Positions 43,913 to 55,800 are shown, counted from the first letter of the stretch. The stretch: 64,000 bases of DNA from Ganoderma boninense (GCA_002900995.3 CM035313.1:558001-622000); one strand, 5' to 3'. Numbers and translations are program-made. The notes: a model not told the origin generated them from the letters alone.

Positions 43913-46097
43913 CTACGAGGATGTTGACGGGCCCGCCACGTTCAACCTGGGATTCGACGGGGGGTTGATGATGAGCACGCCGGAGTTGTTAGGATCTGTG
44001 TACACGTCGATGTGGTAGCTAGAAAAAATAATCATAGTTGCTGTGCGTGAGCCATAGGACGGGCATAGACAACGGGAAGCGAGCGCACTCTTCCATTGCG
44101 CCGATGATGGCCAGTTTTAGACGAGGTATACCGCCCTTGGAGTGGTTTCCTCGCCCGGTGATGATGCGCAACTCGGGCACGCCGGTGACGATGGCGTCGT
44201 ACAACGCCTGCTCGACCTTCTCCTGTGCTTCGGTCACCTTAAGTCGGTGCACATCGATTGTCTGCGGTTCTGGCTTCAGATTGTGGGCTGCACCACGCAG
44301 TACAGTCAATTCAATACCCGCACAATATTTGTTCCAATGGTATTACGCACCTTGGTAAAACCTCCGTGCAGCCTTCGCATGCAGCTCCTTCGTCTCCTTC
44401 TCCGCCCTCTCGATCTCATGCTTCAGTTTGAACGCACCCCAATGGTCTCTATCCCGCTTCGCCTCCTGCAGCTCGCGCCTCAGCTGCGACCGCCGCTTGT
44501 CCACCTCGTCCGCCGTGCTCCTCAACGACTCCGCCCGCTGCAGCAGCCGCTGCTGATCGCCCGGGTGCGACAACACGCTCTGCGCAGGGGTGTTGCTCCC
44601 CGAGTCCATCTCCTCCTGTCCTGGCGTCTGCTCGTATGCTGGCGGCGGCTCGCTCATCGTCATCCGGTTCCCTCCCACTCCACTCCCGGCCCCGGCACTG
44701 AGGTCAGGCTCGGGCATGCGCATCGGAAGCGGCGCCTTCTCGTCCTCGGGGCTCGGACTCGGCAGGTATTCCGCAGGCTGCACTACGCCCGGGCTCGGCT
44801 GCGGGGTGGGGATGTCAGGAAGCAGACTCGGGTGAAGCAGCGATGCTTGTACTTGCTCAGCATCGGGCTCGGCTGCGTGGATTCGGATCGGTAGCGGTGC
44901 GGCAGTCGCCTCCGTCCCACCTGTCGCAGTGCTCGAGGCAGAACTTGTGCCGTACGGGACGGGGGTTGCGGAGTGAGGAAGGTTGGCGTACGAGCGGTCG
45001 GGGGTGGTGAGGCCCGAGTTCACGGGTGGGGGACTGTAGAGGTTAGCGTCGGGCCGCGAGCCGTCGCTCCTGGGAGTGGTGAGGCCAGAGCGGAGGCTGC
45101 GCTCGTCGTCGGAGAGCACGGGTCGAAGCGGGTACGTCGGTTCGGGCATCGCAGGGACGGAGACGTATTCTAGTTCGGGGGATTGTGGTCGGACCGGGGG
45201 TGGTGTCGGCACGGCAGGAGTGGTGGTGAGGATAGGGCGAGGGACTCGGGAGATGGGAGGCCGTATCACGGTCGCTGGCGGAGAGCCAACGGGAGGGGGT
45301 GGGGAGAGGACAGAAGCGATGCTGGGGTGCACGGGGTTGCTGGGGACTCGTCGAATGTTTTCTGCTCGTGTCAGCGGTCGTGTCTGCGAGACCAGGGGGT
45401 CGGAGAACGAAACAGACGGCGTGCGAGAGCTCGAGGATCTTGACGCAATGGAGCCATCTCGTTGGGACGTGCTCGAGTTCTCGCGAGAGATGGGCGGCGG
45501 GCGCGTCGCATCGGTGTCCGTCTCCGAGGTGCGGTCAGAGAACGAGCCTGGCACGCGCAGAGCGGCGCGGCGGGGGCCAGGTGTCGCAGAGCGCGGGGGC
45601 GCAGACACATCGGTGGGAGAGCGGGCCTGGGTCGCGGGACTGCGTGCGGTGGACGTCGTCGAGGTGGTGCCGGGGACTTGGTAATACTGCGCGTGCGATG
45701 GGCTAGCAGACGAGGAAGAGGAGCTCCTCGGCGGCGAGGAGAACTGGCGCAGGAGAGGGTAGATGACGGTATAGCGCAGCGTACGGGTGAGCCTTCTGAA
45801 ACGGCGGTCGGTGGAGAGGTCCACGCCGACGTCAGAGAGCAGCATCCCCATGAAAGTCCAGAGGACGACAATGGCTAGCCGCATCCAGCTCTGGGTCCAC
45901 AGCAAGTCGGCGAGCAGCCTGAAGCCATAGGCGACGTAGGGGTCGAAGGTGGAGGGGTATTTGGCGATAAAGTGTCGGAGGACGGCGCCCTCCCAGAGAC
46001 CAACAAGGGAGCCGTTGACGCGGTGGTTATGATGAGTGACGGAGTCGATGAGTGCGCGCAGCCCGAGACCTACGCCGATGGCGAGGAGGCTGTCCAT
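43913..46097 (-). CDS. Smr-domain protein with membrane N-terminus, 683 aa, 3 exons
   Basis: Exons 46097-44351, 44287-44089 and 44018-43913 sum to 2052 nt. The first about 110 residues have hydrophobic helices (SLLAIGVGLGLRALIDS and WMRLAIVVLWTFMGMLLSDV), probably membrane anchors. A Pro/Ser/Arg-rich disordered middle (about residues 130-500) follows. Then comes a DUF1771-type coiled coil (AESLRSTADEVDKRRSQL ... ETKELHAKAARRFYQ) and a C-terminal Smr domain with QTIDVHRLKVTEA (DxH motif), LRIITGRGNHSKGG (TGRG motif) and a final strand VLIINPP. Smr domains bind or nick nucleic acid. DUF1771-Smr is common in fungi (Cue2-like nucleases in no-go mRNA decay), but the membrane part here is unusual. 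Its exact role is not known. Confidence 0.85.
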
Positions 46098-46420
46098 GGG
46101 TCATGCCCGACGGCGTGGGGGGTCAAGCTCAAGTTGGGGACGGGGTAAGCGGCAAGTAGAGGAAGATGGTGAGACTCAGACTGGATCTGCCTCATTGCCC
46201 GGCTCATTTTCTCACGGCTCAATCCCCGGCGCACGGACCCGTAAGGCGGTAGATGTGCTTATTGTTCGGAAACATACGCAGAGAAAGTGCTCGTTGAGCA
46301 TGAGGTAACAAGAAATAAACTAGGGATACAGCGGGTATAACCAAGCACGGTATATGTACAATACAGCGGGAGTCCACGCGGCCGACGCCATCTGCCCACA
46401 GACCACGACGTCCCCGGCTC
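46098..46420. other. Intergenic region
   Basis: 323 bp between the Smr gene start and the stop of the next F-box gene, both on the minus strand. Nothing recognised beyond expected promoter and terminator sequence. Confidence 0.45.
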
Positions 46421-48144
46421 TCATGCGAGATCGAGCACCTCCACTCTCCCCATCACGTCCCCCACAGCAATCCGCCCCACTGTGTCCTCCAGCGCAGTCG
46501 AGGCGACCATGTACTTCTTCCAGAGGATCTCATGGATGTTGCACCGCCGCGAGTAGAGGACATCCTGGCACAGTTCCAGTGACGCCGGTTGAACATCGCC
46601 CTTGTTGCCGGAATCATATGGGCCCGGGTTGACGGTGAACCCAACAAGACATCGCGCTGGCGTACGGGCGTGTCGCAAGGTAACGTTTCTCGTCTCAGTC
46701 CAGAACCCCTTCCCGCTGGGCCCCACTCGGAGATCGCAACTCGACGGCGCGACGCTGACCACCCGGGTATATTGCGAGGGGAACACGCAAGGCAGGCGGC
46801 CCATCGTCCCAGTGCACTTCGCCCCGTCCTCGCTCTCCGCTTTGGGGTTCGGGAGGAGATCATATTGGTGCATGGTGTCGAAGCCATCGTCCGAATAGCG
46901 GGAGAGAACCGTGACCGGATCTGTAGGCCAATCAGGAGCTTCCTGGCGGGTTGCGAGGGAGTTATCGCGGAAGACGATCACAGAACTTGAAGCGGGTACG
47001 TCCATCTCGATGCACATACTGCTGGCGATGAGTGAAGAATGGGGTGTCCGGATGCCTTTCCACGAAGGGGCAAGTGTGACTTCGAAGGTCCGTTGCCGGA
47101 CGATGAGCAGATATCGATTGACGGGCTTCACAGCAAGCACCGCGTTGTCCTGTTCAGTTCGTGAGTGTCCATCTAGAGGTGTTGTCCCATAAGAACGAAC
47201 CACTGACTTGTAGCTCTGCGAGTGCTTGCTTGCCGAGCGTCCTGACAATTGTTGGCGAGCTCAAATAACAAACATGCATCGGGTCTCCAAAAATGAGGAA
47301 ATCGCTATGCAGAACGTGGAGAGACATGACGACTTGGCGGTGCGCGCGTAGCTCCATCCGACAATTGAACTTGCCGTGAAATTTGTCAAACGCGAGTCCC
47401 CTGCATTCTACGACGCCGGGACTACACAAAAGGTGAGCCACATAGTCCGGCCACAGCGTGAATGCTGGAATGAGGGAATATGGCAGGTACTCACGTTGCA
47501 GGGTGCTCACTGACATACGCGACCACAACTTCGGCTTTTGGATCGTCGTTGACAACGACCTGTTCTATTCTCCGTGCCGACACCCACTCCGCGACCCGGT
47601 ATGCCTCCGACTCTCCAAGAGGGATCTCCCAGCATGTCAACACCCGACCAACGGCGGTGATGAGATACTGCCCGTTTCGCCCAGGAAGGAAAGAGACATG
47701 GGTGACTGGCGCACGTTGCTCGTCCGGGAGCTCGTCGTCCAGATAGTTCACTGCGCAAAACTCGACTGCTTTGCGCGCGACCGGGTGGGGGGAGCTCCAG
47801 TTGTTGTGGAAATGTGCGGCATGCACTGCACGGGCTTCGAGGTGTTCGGCGGTGAGGGCCCTGAGGTCACCGACGGCGGCGGCAGGGATGGGGAGCCCCT
47901 TCTGGATGACATGGCGCTTCATTGCGTCATACCAGACCCAGCGGAGCTTGCTCATCGTGAAGAGCCGTTTGGAGGTCTGTAGATACGGAGTGGTGTACAA
48001 GGTTAGACGCGGCTGTGGCTGCCAAATTCAAGCGCGTACCCTGCGAAGGGAAAGTATGTCCCGTACATCGACGAAACTGATAATAAGGAGGAGGAGATCG
48101 TCTGGCAGGGCACACATGGAGGGTCGCCTTGTAGTGGTGGACAT
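46421..48144 (-). CDS. F-box protein with beta-propeller-like tail, 518 aa, 4 exons
   Basis: Exons 48144-48040, 47976-47511, 47464-47208 and 47149-46421 sum to 1557 nt. It opens MSTTTRRPSMCALPDDLLLL with IISFVDVRDILSLRRTSKRLF, a canonical F-box (LPDDLLLLI). The rest has spaced beta-strand segments (TCWEIPLGESEAYRVAEW, VVMSLHVLHSDFLIFGDP, LIVRQRTFEVTLAPSW, TVGRIAVGDVMGRVEVLDLA). These resemble degenerate propeller blades but lack WD signatures. It is unrelated in sequence to the 18-33 kb array. It probably acts as a Skp1-linked adaptor; the target is unknown. The exon 2/3 border (GTGAGC donor at 47510) is set by phase. Confidence 0.8.
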
Positions 48145-48753
48145 GATGAGAGGGATGAAAAGGGAAGGAGAGGGGCAGGGGAAGAGGACAGGCAGTCTTA
48201 AGCCATGCGGTCCGCGTGCCCATCGGGGAACAAGGCCTGCCCGATATGGGGGAGCCCCGCCATGCCAAGGGTCACGACTAAATTGGTCCAATTTGGTCCC
48301 CCAGACCAAATTTGGTTGAGGCGATCAAATAAACCCTAGCCCTACCGCACCCTAATACGGAAAGAGGCCACCACCACACACGAGCGCTTAAAGGGTGCAA
48401 TGGCTCGCGACGGGGCTCGAGGGCAGATGCACCGGGTTTCAAGGCTTCTGGAGGCCGCGTTGCGAGTGAAAAGGATAGGTTTATAGTATACAAGTATATT
48501 TGCTAACTATCAGAGCATGAGGCAAAGTTCAAGGCAAAAAGTCACAGCAAAGTGTACATAAATGCAATAAAAACTGAGCTTGAGGGAGGAAGGAATAAGT
48601 ACAACCCGAAGGTGCATACATCATGTCGAAGGCAAGGTTCACCTGTTAAAAACAAGCCCAGAAAGAAGAAAATCGGTGGGGAACTTCGAGAGGAATTGTA
48701 ATGGCAAGCTGAGAGTTAGCATTCGGAGTAGTATAAGGAGTTATACAGGGAGA

Positions 48754-48777
48754 CGCGGCGGCGCGCGCGCCGCCGCG
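48754..48777. repeat. Perfect 24-bp GC-only palindrome
   Basis: The sequence is its own reverse complement over 24 bases, made only of G and C, centred on a GCGCGCGC core. It lies 340 bp upstream of the TAF12 start. Confidence 0.8.
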
Positions 48778-48888
48778 AGACCCGGAGGAATAAGGGGGCT
48801 AGGGAACACGATTTTTGGCCCATTTTTCACGATTTTTGCGGCCAGATTGGAGGACTCGGAAGGAGAGGAAGGCGGCAGGAGGACGGAG

Positions 48889-48945
48889 AGCGCGCCTTCG
48901 GCGCGCTGGCCACCCCTTGGCACCTTTTGGGCCGCTTCGCGGCCC
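48889..48945. repeat. Two adjacent perfect stem-loops with TTC loops
   Basis: AGCGCGCC-TTC-GGCGCGCT (48889-48907; 8-bp stem) and GGGCCGC-TTC-GCGGCCC (48929-48945; 7-bp stem) are spaced by 21 bases. They could be part of a dispersed repeat or a structured RNA; the sequence alone does not decide. Confidence 0.75.
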
Positions 48946-49118
48946 GGCCCCACCCTTGGAATGACTAATTTGCCCGATATGGCGTATACCACGTGCTCGG
49001 CCTCCAGACAGAAGCCCGACTACCACTCTGCCACTCAGCCACCAACGCGCCGTAGTCAGTCAGAGCCATCTCCTTCTCCTCCTCCCATCCTCCGGTCTGC
49101 GCTTTCTGTAACTCCTAG

Positions 49119-50479
49119 ATGGCATCGAACCCACCTGCCCAACCACTCCCGGCACAACCGCCCGCTAACCAGCCGACCAACATCATCACCGCCCTCGGAA
49201 ATGCGTTCAAGACGCAGTCAGGAGACCCCATGTCCGGCGAGCACATCGCCCAGCTCCTCATACAAAACATGGCCCAGCTCGGAGAGCTGGCCAAGCAGGG
49301 CAAGCTCACGCAGGGGCAGATAAGCCAGGTGCGCATCTCGTCTCGAGTCCACGCCTGGATCCATCCCCACTGCAATCCACGCGACGATGACCCTCGCCAC
49401 GTCCCGAGCATCCCATCCCTCTTTTATACATGCACCTAAACGACGGTACATCCCCACAGCTCAAATCATACGCAGAGAAGCACAAAGCCACCCAAGCAGC
49501 GGCGGCAGCAGCCGCCGCCGCCGCCTCCACCTCGACCGCACCCGCCCAGGTGAGTCGCCCCGCACCGGCAAGCGCGCCGCCCCTCCCCGCACGCCCCGCT
49601 CTAACCCCCGCTCCCCCCGCTCCTCCAAACGCAACAAGGGCACATCAGCAGCCCCCGCAGCCGGGTCGTCCGCCGCCGCCGCCGCCGTGCCGACACCCGC
49701 GACAGCGGCGTTCAAGACCGCGAACCCGGGGCCCTTCCTCGCCGCGTCCCCCGCGAGCGACGGGTATCCGATCAGCCAGACCCCGTCCGTCACCTCGCCG
49801 GTGCCCGTGCAGTGGCAGCCCGCCCAGCAGGGGCGGCCGTCGCTGACGGGGGGCATCCCGAGCGGCCGGATATCGGGCGCGCCGCCGCTGGTCGCGAAGC
49901 CGGAGGACGCCGTGCTCCCGCTGGACGACAGCCGGACGCGGCGGAAGAACACGCCTGGGGACCAGAGCATGCGGCGGTCGATACAGGACCTGGTCTCGAG
50001 CATTGACCCGAACGTGAAGATCGAGCCGGAGGTCGAGGATGTACGCGCGTTTTTTGTGCCTCTACACGCGCTGCGGCAGATAGCTGACCGCATACATGCA
50101 TGCACATCTCAGCTGCTCCTCGACATCGCGGATGAGTTCATCGACTCCGTCACGAACTTCGGCTGCCGGCTCGCGAAGCATCGGGGAGCGGACACACTCG
50201 AAGTCAAGGACCTGCAGCTTCATCTAGGTGCGCATATGTGCGTCTGTATCGCATTCGTATCCATTCATGACCGCTCCACGTCCAGAACGCAACCACAACA
50301 TCCGCATACCCGGCTTTGCCGGCGACGAGGCGCGAATATCGCTGTCCCAGACCGCGATCGCACCAGCGGCCACCACCACGACCTCAGGCAAGAAGGGTGC
50401 ACAGAGCACGCAGATGACGCTCCGCAGCCACCGGCTCTCGCAGGTCCAGTTCGCCAAAAAGGAGGCGAAGCTCATGTAG
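49119..50479 (+). CDS. TAF12: TFIID/SAGA subunit TAF12, 336 aa, 5 exons
   Basis: Exons 49119-49328, 49460-49549, 49639-50040, 50113-50227 and 50286-50479 sum to 1011 nt. The N-terminal part has IAQLLIQNMAQLGELAKQGK and an Ala tract. A long Pro/Ala/Ser-rich linker follows, then the histone fold: RSIQDLVSSIDPNVKIEPEV, LLLDIADEFIDSVTNFGCRL, AKHRGADTLEVKDLQLHLE and the family block RNHNIRIPGFAGDEAR. TAF12 pairs with TAF4 in TFIID and Ada1 in SAGA through this fold and is needed for Pol II transcription start. It is single copy and essential in yeast. The fungal N-terminal extension varies in length, and the histone fold is complete here. Confidence 0.93.
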
Positions 50480-50792
50480 CTGTAGCTTAGGCGAGACGTC
50501 GTCCCTAGGCTCGCGCATCACTTACGTACCGTCCCTTCTCCCGCTGTTTGTCTTGTGTACTGTCATCGCTGTGTAATCTTCTGTTTCAGCGCATGTACCA
50601 TAGATTCGATCTCTAGATCCAAAGGACATAATTCGAGGCGACCGTCTGCACACGACGTCATCCCAACCTGCACACAACTAAGCCTTGGCACTGGAATTTG
50701 AAAACCCGCATGAAGCCGCTCGGGAGTCGACGACAATCTTGGTTGACATCATCAGGAAGTCTTACTGTCCATCGGCCCAAACTGTACCGCTG
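50480..50792. other. Convergent 3' intergenic region
   Basis: 313 bp between the TAF12 stop and the secreted orphan stop. Nothing recognised. Confidence 0.5.
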
Positions 50793-51830
50793 TTAGAAGA
50801 CGAGACCAGGGATCGCCTCGAGCCTCATCACGCTCGTGTCCCCCTTGGGGTTCATCCGCGGCGCGGGCCCCTCCACGCTGAGTTGCTCGATGGCGCGCGG
50901 GTTGATGGGCTGGGGGTTCGGGTCATCGTCGGGGTACAGCGACGAGCCCGAGAGGTACCGCGTAGGCATGACGTGGTGACCGCGGCGTTCCACTATAACG
51001 GTGCCGATGTTGCTCGGCTCGCTCGAGCTGGACGACGCAGCGTCGTCACCGTCGTAGTCGCCGTCGGAGCCGGAGATGGGGACCTTGGGGAGAGCGGGGT
51101 CGCCCGTGCCGCTGACCGCGAGGAGGGGCGCGTTGACTTGCGCGAGCGGGAGCTCCGCCGCGCTGGCGCCTGTGGGCGCGTCGTGGTCCGGCTGACTCTG
51201 CGAGAGCACGGGGTCGGCCTTGTCCTTGACGACGTGCGGGCGCACCTCGGGGCCAGGGGCGTCCGCGCCGCTCGGGTGTGGGGTCTGGGCCAGTGGCGGG
51301 TCTGCGAGGGCGTTGTTCGACACGGAGAGGCTGGCGGGGTTCAGCATGGGGTCCATGGCAGGGTGGGACTCCGAGAGCGCGAGCGTCGGCGGGTCCGTGG
51401 CAGGGGTGGCGGGGGCGGAAGATTGCAAGAGCCCAGCGCAGTCTGCGAGCGTACAGGCGTCGACGTCGCCAAGCTGCCTAGGGTACATAGCGCGAGCAGT
51501 GGGGGCGGCGAGGACCGCGGGAGTGGCCATGGTGCTCTGGCCGGGGATGACGGTCTGGACGGCGGTCGCAGCGTTCACGGCATAGTCGGCCTCGCGGAAG
51601 CCCACGCCGCGGGGGACGCGGAGGGCGCGGTCGGGAGCAGCACCAGTACTAGCACCAGGAGCGGGGGGGTCATCGGCTGCAAGTCCTTGATCTGGCAGAG
51701 TAGCGAGGATGCCAGCGGGCTGTTGGAGGTCAGAGGTCTCGAACGGAAGAGGGGCAGCTGAGGCTGGTAGGAGGAGCACGGCGGCACAGGCTGAGAAGAC
51801 GGTGAGAGGCAGCATACTGAAGAGAGACAA
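50793..51830 (-). CDS. Secreted Ala/Pro/Ser-rich protein of unknown function, 345 aa, single exon
   Basis: An uninterrupted frame starts MSLFSMLPLTVFSACAAVLLLPASAAPLP in short form: a hydrophobic signal peptide of about 25 residues with an AxA-type cleavage site. The mature part is rich in Ala, Pro, Asp and Ser, low in complexity, and has one close Cys pair (DACTLADCAGLL). Acidic stretches (SGSDGDYDGDDAASSSSSE) come near the end. No catalytic or cell-wall domain is recognised, and no GPI site is obvious at the C-terminus. A second in-frame Met (residue 6) could be the true start. It lies between TAF12 (convergent) and PRM1 (divergent). It may be a small cell-wall or effector-like secreted protein, but the sequence gives no direct support for that. 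Confidence 0.65.
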   Translation of the reverse strand: MSLFSMLPLTVFSACAAVLLLPASAAPLPFETSDLQQPAGILATLPDQGLAADDPPAPGASTGAAPDRALRVPRGVGFREADYAVNAATAVQTVIPGQSTMATPAVLAAPTARAMYPRQLGDVDACTLADCAGLLQSSAPATPATDPPTLALSESHPAMDPMLNPASLSVSNNALADPPLAQTPHPSGADAPGPEVRPHVVKDKADPVLSQSQPDHDAPTGASAAELPLAQVNAPLLAVSGTGDPALPKVPISGSDGDYDGDDAASSSSSEPSNIGTVIVERRGHHVMPTRYLSGSSLYPDDDPNPQPINPRAIEQLSVEGPAPRMNPKGDTSVMRLEAIPGLVF

Positions 51831-52877
51831 CTAGTTAAGGAGCGTAGGTGTCGTCCACTGGGGGAGCTTGGGGAGCCTTGCGGGCGTGGGGGTAGGAGTG
51901 TGGAGACAGGAAGGTGGAGGTTGGAGATGAAGCCGATGCGAGAACTCGAGCCAGGACTTGCCCGCCTTATGTAGGCGTACGTTGAGGACGATGTCACCCG
52001 CCGAAGCTGGCTAATTCGGGCAGCCTCATCCGATCGCTGTCTCCTCTGCCCGATCCTGCACAGCTGTTCGGGACAGCGGTAAACACATGGTTAACATGGT
52101 TAGCAGAGGGCTGACAGTGCTCAATGCTCAGAAATGCAACACACCTAAGATAATTCCAAGTGAACACCACACATTAGATAAGTCACTCGTCTGCTACGTA
52201 ACCAACCGACTGTGAATGTCGCGTGGTTTGACTGTTCTCGTGCGACTTACGGGTGAAGATGTCAACCTTCACCGTCACGCACCGCCTCCAATCGCGCCCG
52301 CTGCAAGCATATCGTTACCACGCAAAGGCCCCTTCGCGACAGCTGCATTGCTAAAGAACGGGAAAGATCAGTTGTTCAAACATTCTGCAGCCTGAGACTG
52401 CCCGAGGTGCGCAGAATGGTTTCCCCACATAACAAGGGTCACCGCAATCGGCGAGGCAAAGAGCCGTGTGTGAGAGAGAATTGCCAAAGTAGAGTGGGAG
52501 AGCGTGCACTAGTAGCAGTCCTTCACCCCGGCGGAATACAAAGTAGTCAACGGCGATGCGTGCGCGTAAGAAGGAACGGAGATATAAAGATGCGCACCGA
52601 GTCCGCGCCGGCGCCTATGCGAGCGCCAGGAGTGCACTGCATTCCATATATGGGCAGTCTATTGTGCTGAGAACAATTGGATTGGCGGTCCGCTGGCCGA
52701 GGAAAGTATGCAAGGGTTTCCAGCCGAAGACAATGACCGTGTTCTCTCTCAAAAACATGGTCTCCGCCCAAACACCTCCCCCGTCTCCTCCGGGGCTCTC
52801 TCTCTCATTTCCCACCTCCGTCCGTCGACGATCCCATAGACTCCTTTCATCTTCGTCGCCGGTCGACCCCTCCAACC
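51831..52877. other. Divergent intergenic region upstream of PRM1
   Basis: 1.05 kb between opposed starts. A TATAAAG word occurs about 295 bp before the PRM1 ATG. Short frames only; nothing else recognised. Confidence 0.4.
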
Positions 52878-55800
52878 ATGACCTCCCGGATCGAATCCGT
52901 GGACTACGCACACGACATCCGCCCATACCTCCAGCTACCACACCTTCTGTCTTTGACATGGCTTGCTTACCCCATTCTCTCTCTCGTCTTCGTCGTCTTC
53001 CGCCTCCAGCTCTCCTCTGGCTCCGCCCAAGATGCTGTCGCTAATGCCAAGGAGGATCTACTCGCCAGCTGCAAGGCCGCAGAACACGCCGCTACCACTG
53101 CCGCCAGCATGCCCCGCTACCTTGCCATCGCCACCAACCAGCAGATCACAGACGCAGTCAACGGCACCATGAACGCTGCCCGCGCTACGCTCGTCCTCGC
53201 ACTTACCGTCATGGAGGCCATCATCAACTTCGTCATCGACATCTACCGCTCTACGCTTCTATGCTTCATCGAGCTCATCGTTCGTTCGGTGCTATCTGTC
53301 CTACTTAAATTGGTCAATGAGGTACGTGCCCCATCTCACATACAATCCCTGTTTATTACCGGCGAGAGACGGACAATAAGTGTGGAAGAATATCTCGTTC
53401 CATGGCTACCTGACCGCAGCTATGAAAAGGGAGTCTCGTGACATTGGCGAGATTTCCCTTTTCGCAGCTATGTCTGGCACCTTCGGGTCAATCGTGCTCC
53501 GCGCCTTCTCTGCTCACCTCATACTTTCTCTCACCTCCGCTTGTCGCTCTCCGCGAGAGTGTTCCATAAGTGCCACTTCCGCCGATTTATTCCCTTTTTC
53601 AATACGTGCTTTGGCATACTTAGACTGGGGCATCGATCATATTCGTCTGCAAAGTATGTGCATAAGCTTTCGCTACACGACGGGCAGAGCAGGTGTTTCG
53701 GGATCAGGGAAACGGTCAGGAAACGAGGACAGAATTTCTCAGGAGTTTCTGGGGTGATTCGTGGATGGGGGAACGTGGTGTTTCCTTTGTGTTTTACCGC
53801 GTTTTCGGAGACCGGAAACGGCCCAAGTTGTTTCCACAAAGAGGAAACTGCCAGGAAACCGGCTGGATTGTCCGGAAACATAATGTTTTATGCCTGTTTC
53901 TGACTCATTTCCCCGAGATTTCCCTTCTATGGAAACACCTCACCTGTTTCCGATGTCCAAACACGCCCGGGAAACACTCAGGAAACTTGTCGTATCCTGG
54001 ATCCCGAAGCACCCCGAAAATGACCGAGAAATTTGAAGTTTCCGTACCAGTTCCCATCCTGTTTCCAAACGCTCGAAACACCCCCCTTGTCCGTCGTGTC
54101 CCTCTCGACCCGAATTCACTGCCATAGCCCCAGCCATAGTCGGCTGGGAAAGGCGGTATTATAACAGAATTGCGAGTGCTACTCAGAGAAGTCTCGGGTG
54201 CACCGCATCGCAGAAGCTTGCTCCGGCGCCGTTCTCTTCACCTCTGCACTTACATTCGCTTTTTGTCAACGGGTGTTATCATCCATCAAGATAGGGTCGA
54301 TCCCTTGGACCTTAGGTGGTCAAATCGTACTCGACGCCGCGGATCCTTCGTGTCAGCGGACGGTTCATCATTGCTCATCGAAATAGCCTTTGAAGCGTGA
54401 AGCGTCATCCTTGCCCATACCTACTAAGCAATTAAACATTCCCTGCTCCCCGCAGCTGTTTGTCCATTTTCTGCCTTTTCTGAAACCGCAGCACGGAGTC
54501 CTACGTTCCCAGACTTGATGCTAATTCTTCGTTGCCTCCCAGGCAGACTCACTCGTCCAAGCAGCAGCCGGACCCATCGCTACCGGACTGGAAGACGCTG
54601 CGAAGGTCATCAACGCCTTCCTCAGTACCGCCTCGGGCGTCGCCAAGTTTCTCAATGTGGACCTCCCTTCGCAAATCGACACTTCTGGCTTGGAGAAGCT
54701 GAGGAATTTCACGCTGCCTTCGTCTATTGGCGAAGATCTTCAGAGCCTCAACAGCTCCATTCCTTCTCCGGCCGAATTGAAGGGAAAGATCGAATCTATG
54801 TAAGCATCCGAGCAGTCGTTGACCACAGTGGTTCCTGACCAACGTCAACAGCATCGATACGCCTTTCGAGCTCTTGAAGAAGGATATCAACGATACGTTC
54901 GGCGGCCTCTCGTTCGACGTCAGCGCGCTTCCGCTGCCAAGCCAGAACACGGTCACCTTCTGCGACCAGATGGACACGTCCGTCGTGGATGACCTCGGAC
55001 GGGACTTGGTCAAGGTTGTCAAGATCGGCACCATTGTCATGATCTTCCTCATCCTGCTCCTCATCGTGGCCAACTGCGCGCTCGAGTGGTACAAGTGGCG
55101 CGCGATGAAAATCCACTTCCAGCGTATCCGCGATGGCCTCGTCTCCGACCCGGACGTGAAGACGCAGCGCTCGCCCGACGGCCGGCTCATGATCGGCATG
55201 TCCGACCACGACCTGATGTCGATCGAGGGCACGATGAGCCACCCGCTCGTGACGAAGATCGTGAACAAGCTCGAGCTCCTGCTGCGGCTGAGCAAGCCGA
55301 AGAAGGACAAGCTCATCTGGTTCTTCCACTACGTCTTCCACCCGCCCGCGATGGCGTGCTTCCTCATCGGCTTCTTCGGCCTGCTCTCCGTCGAGCTGCA
55401 GCTGCTCGCGATCGGGCCCATCGAGGCGAGGTTCCAGCAGCAGACCGCAGCGTCTGTGTCGAACTTCTCGAACACAATCGCGACATCGATGAACGCGAGC
55501 ATGTACAACCAGTCGGCTGCGTATGCCACGCAGGTGAACACGCGCGTCGACCACGTGCAGTCCACGATCAACGACGGGGTGTTCGGGTGGGTGAACGGGA
55601 CGACGACGACGCTCAACGACACGATCAGCACGTTCTACTCGGACGTGCAGGGCGTGATCACCACGGTCTTTGGCAGCACGCCGCTCAACGACCCGCTGCA
55701 GGAGTTCCTCAAGTGCTTCCTCGGCTCCAAGGTCGACGCGATCGAGAAGGCGCTCACGTTCCTCCACGACAACTTGCACGTCGACATCCCGCGCGTCAAC

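Larger units (their letters stand above)
48145..49118. other. Divergent intergenic region with palindromes and hairpins
   Basis: 974 bp between opposed starts of the F-box and TAF12 genes. It contains AAATTGGTCC/GACCAAATTTGG inverted words near 48280-48315, a GC-only palindrome at 48754-48777 and two stem-loops at 48889-48945. The words CACGATTTTT and GGCC recur between them. No gene was recognised. Confidence 0.5.

Noticed and set aside
48889..48975. Helitron 3' end (hairpin followed by CTRR)
   Set aside because: The hairpin is there but the nearest CTAA is about 19 bases away and no 5' TC end or Rep/helicase sequence is visible.
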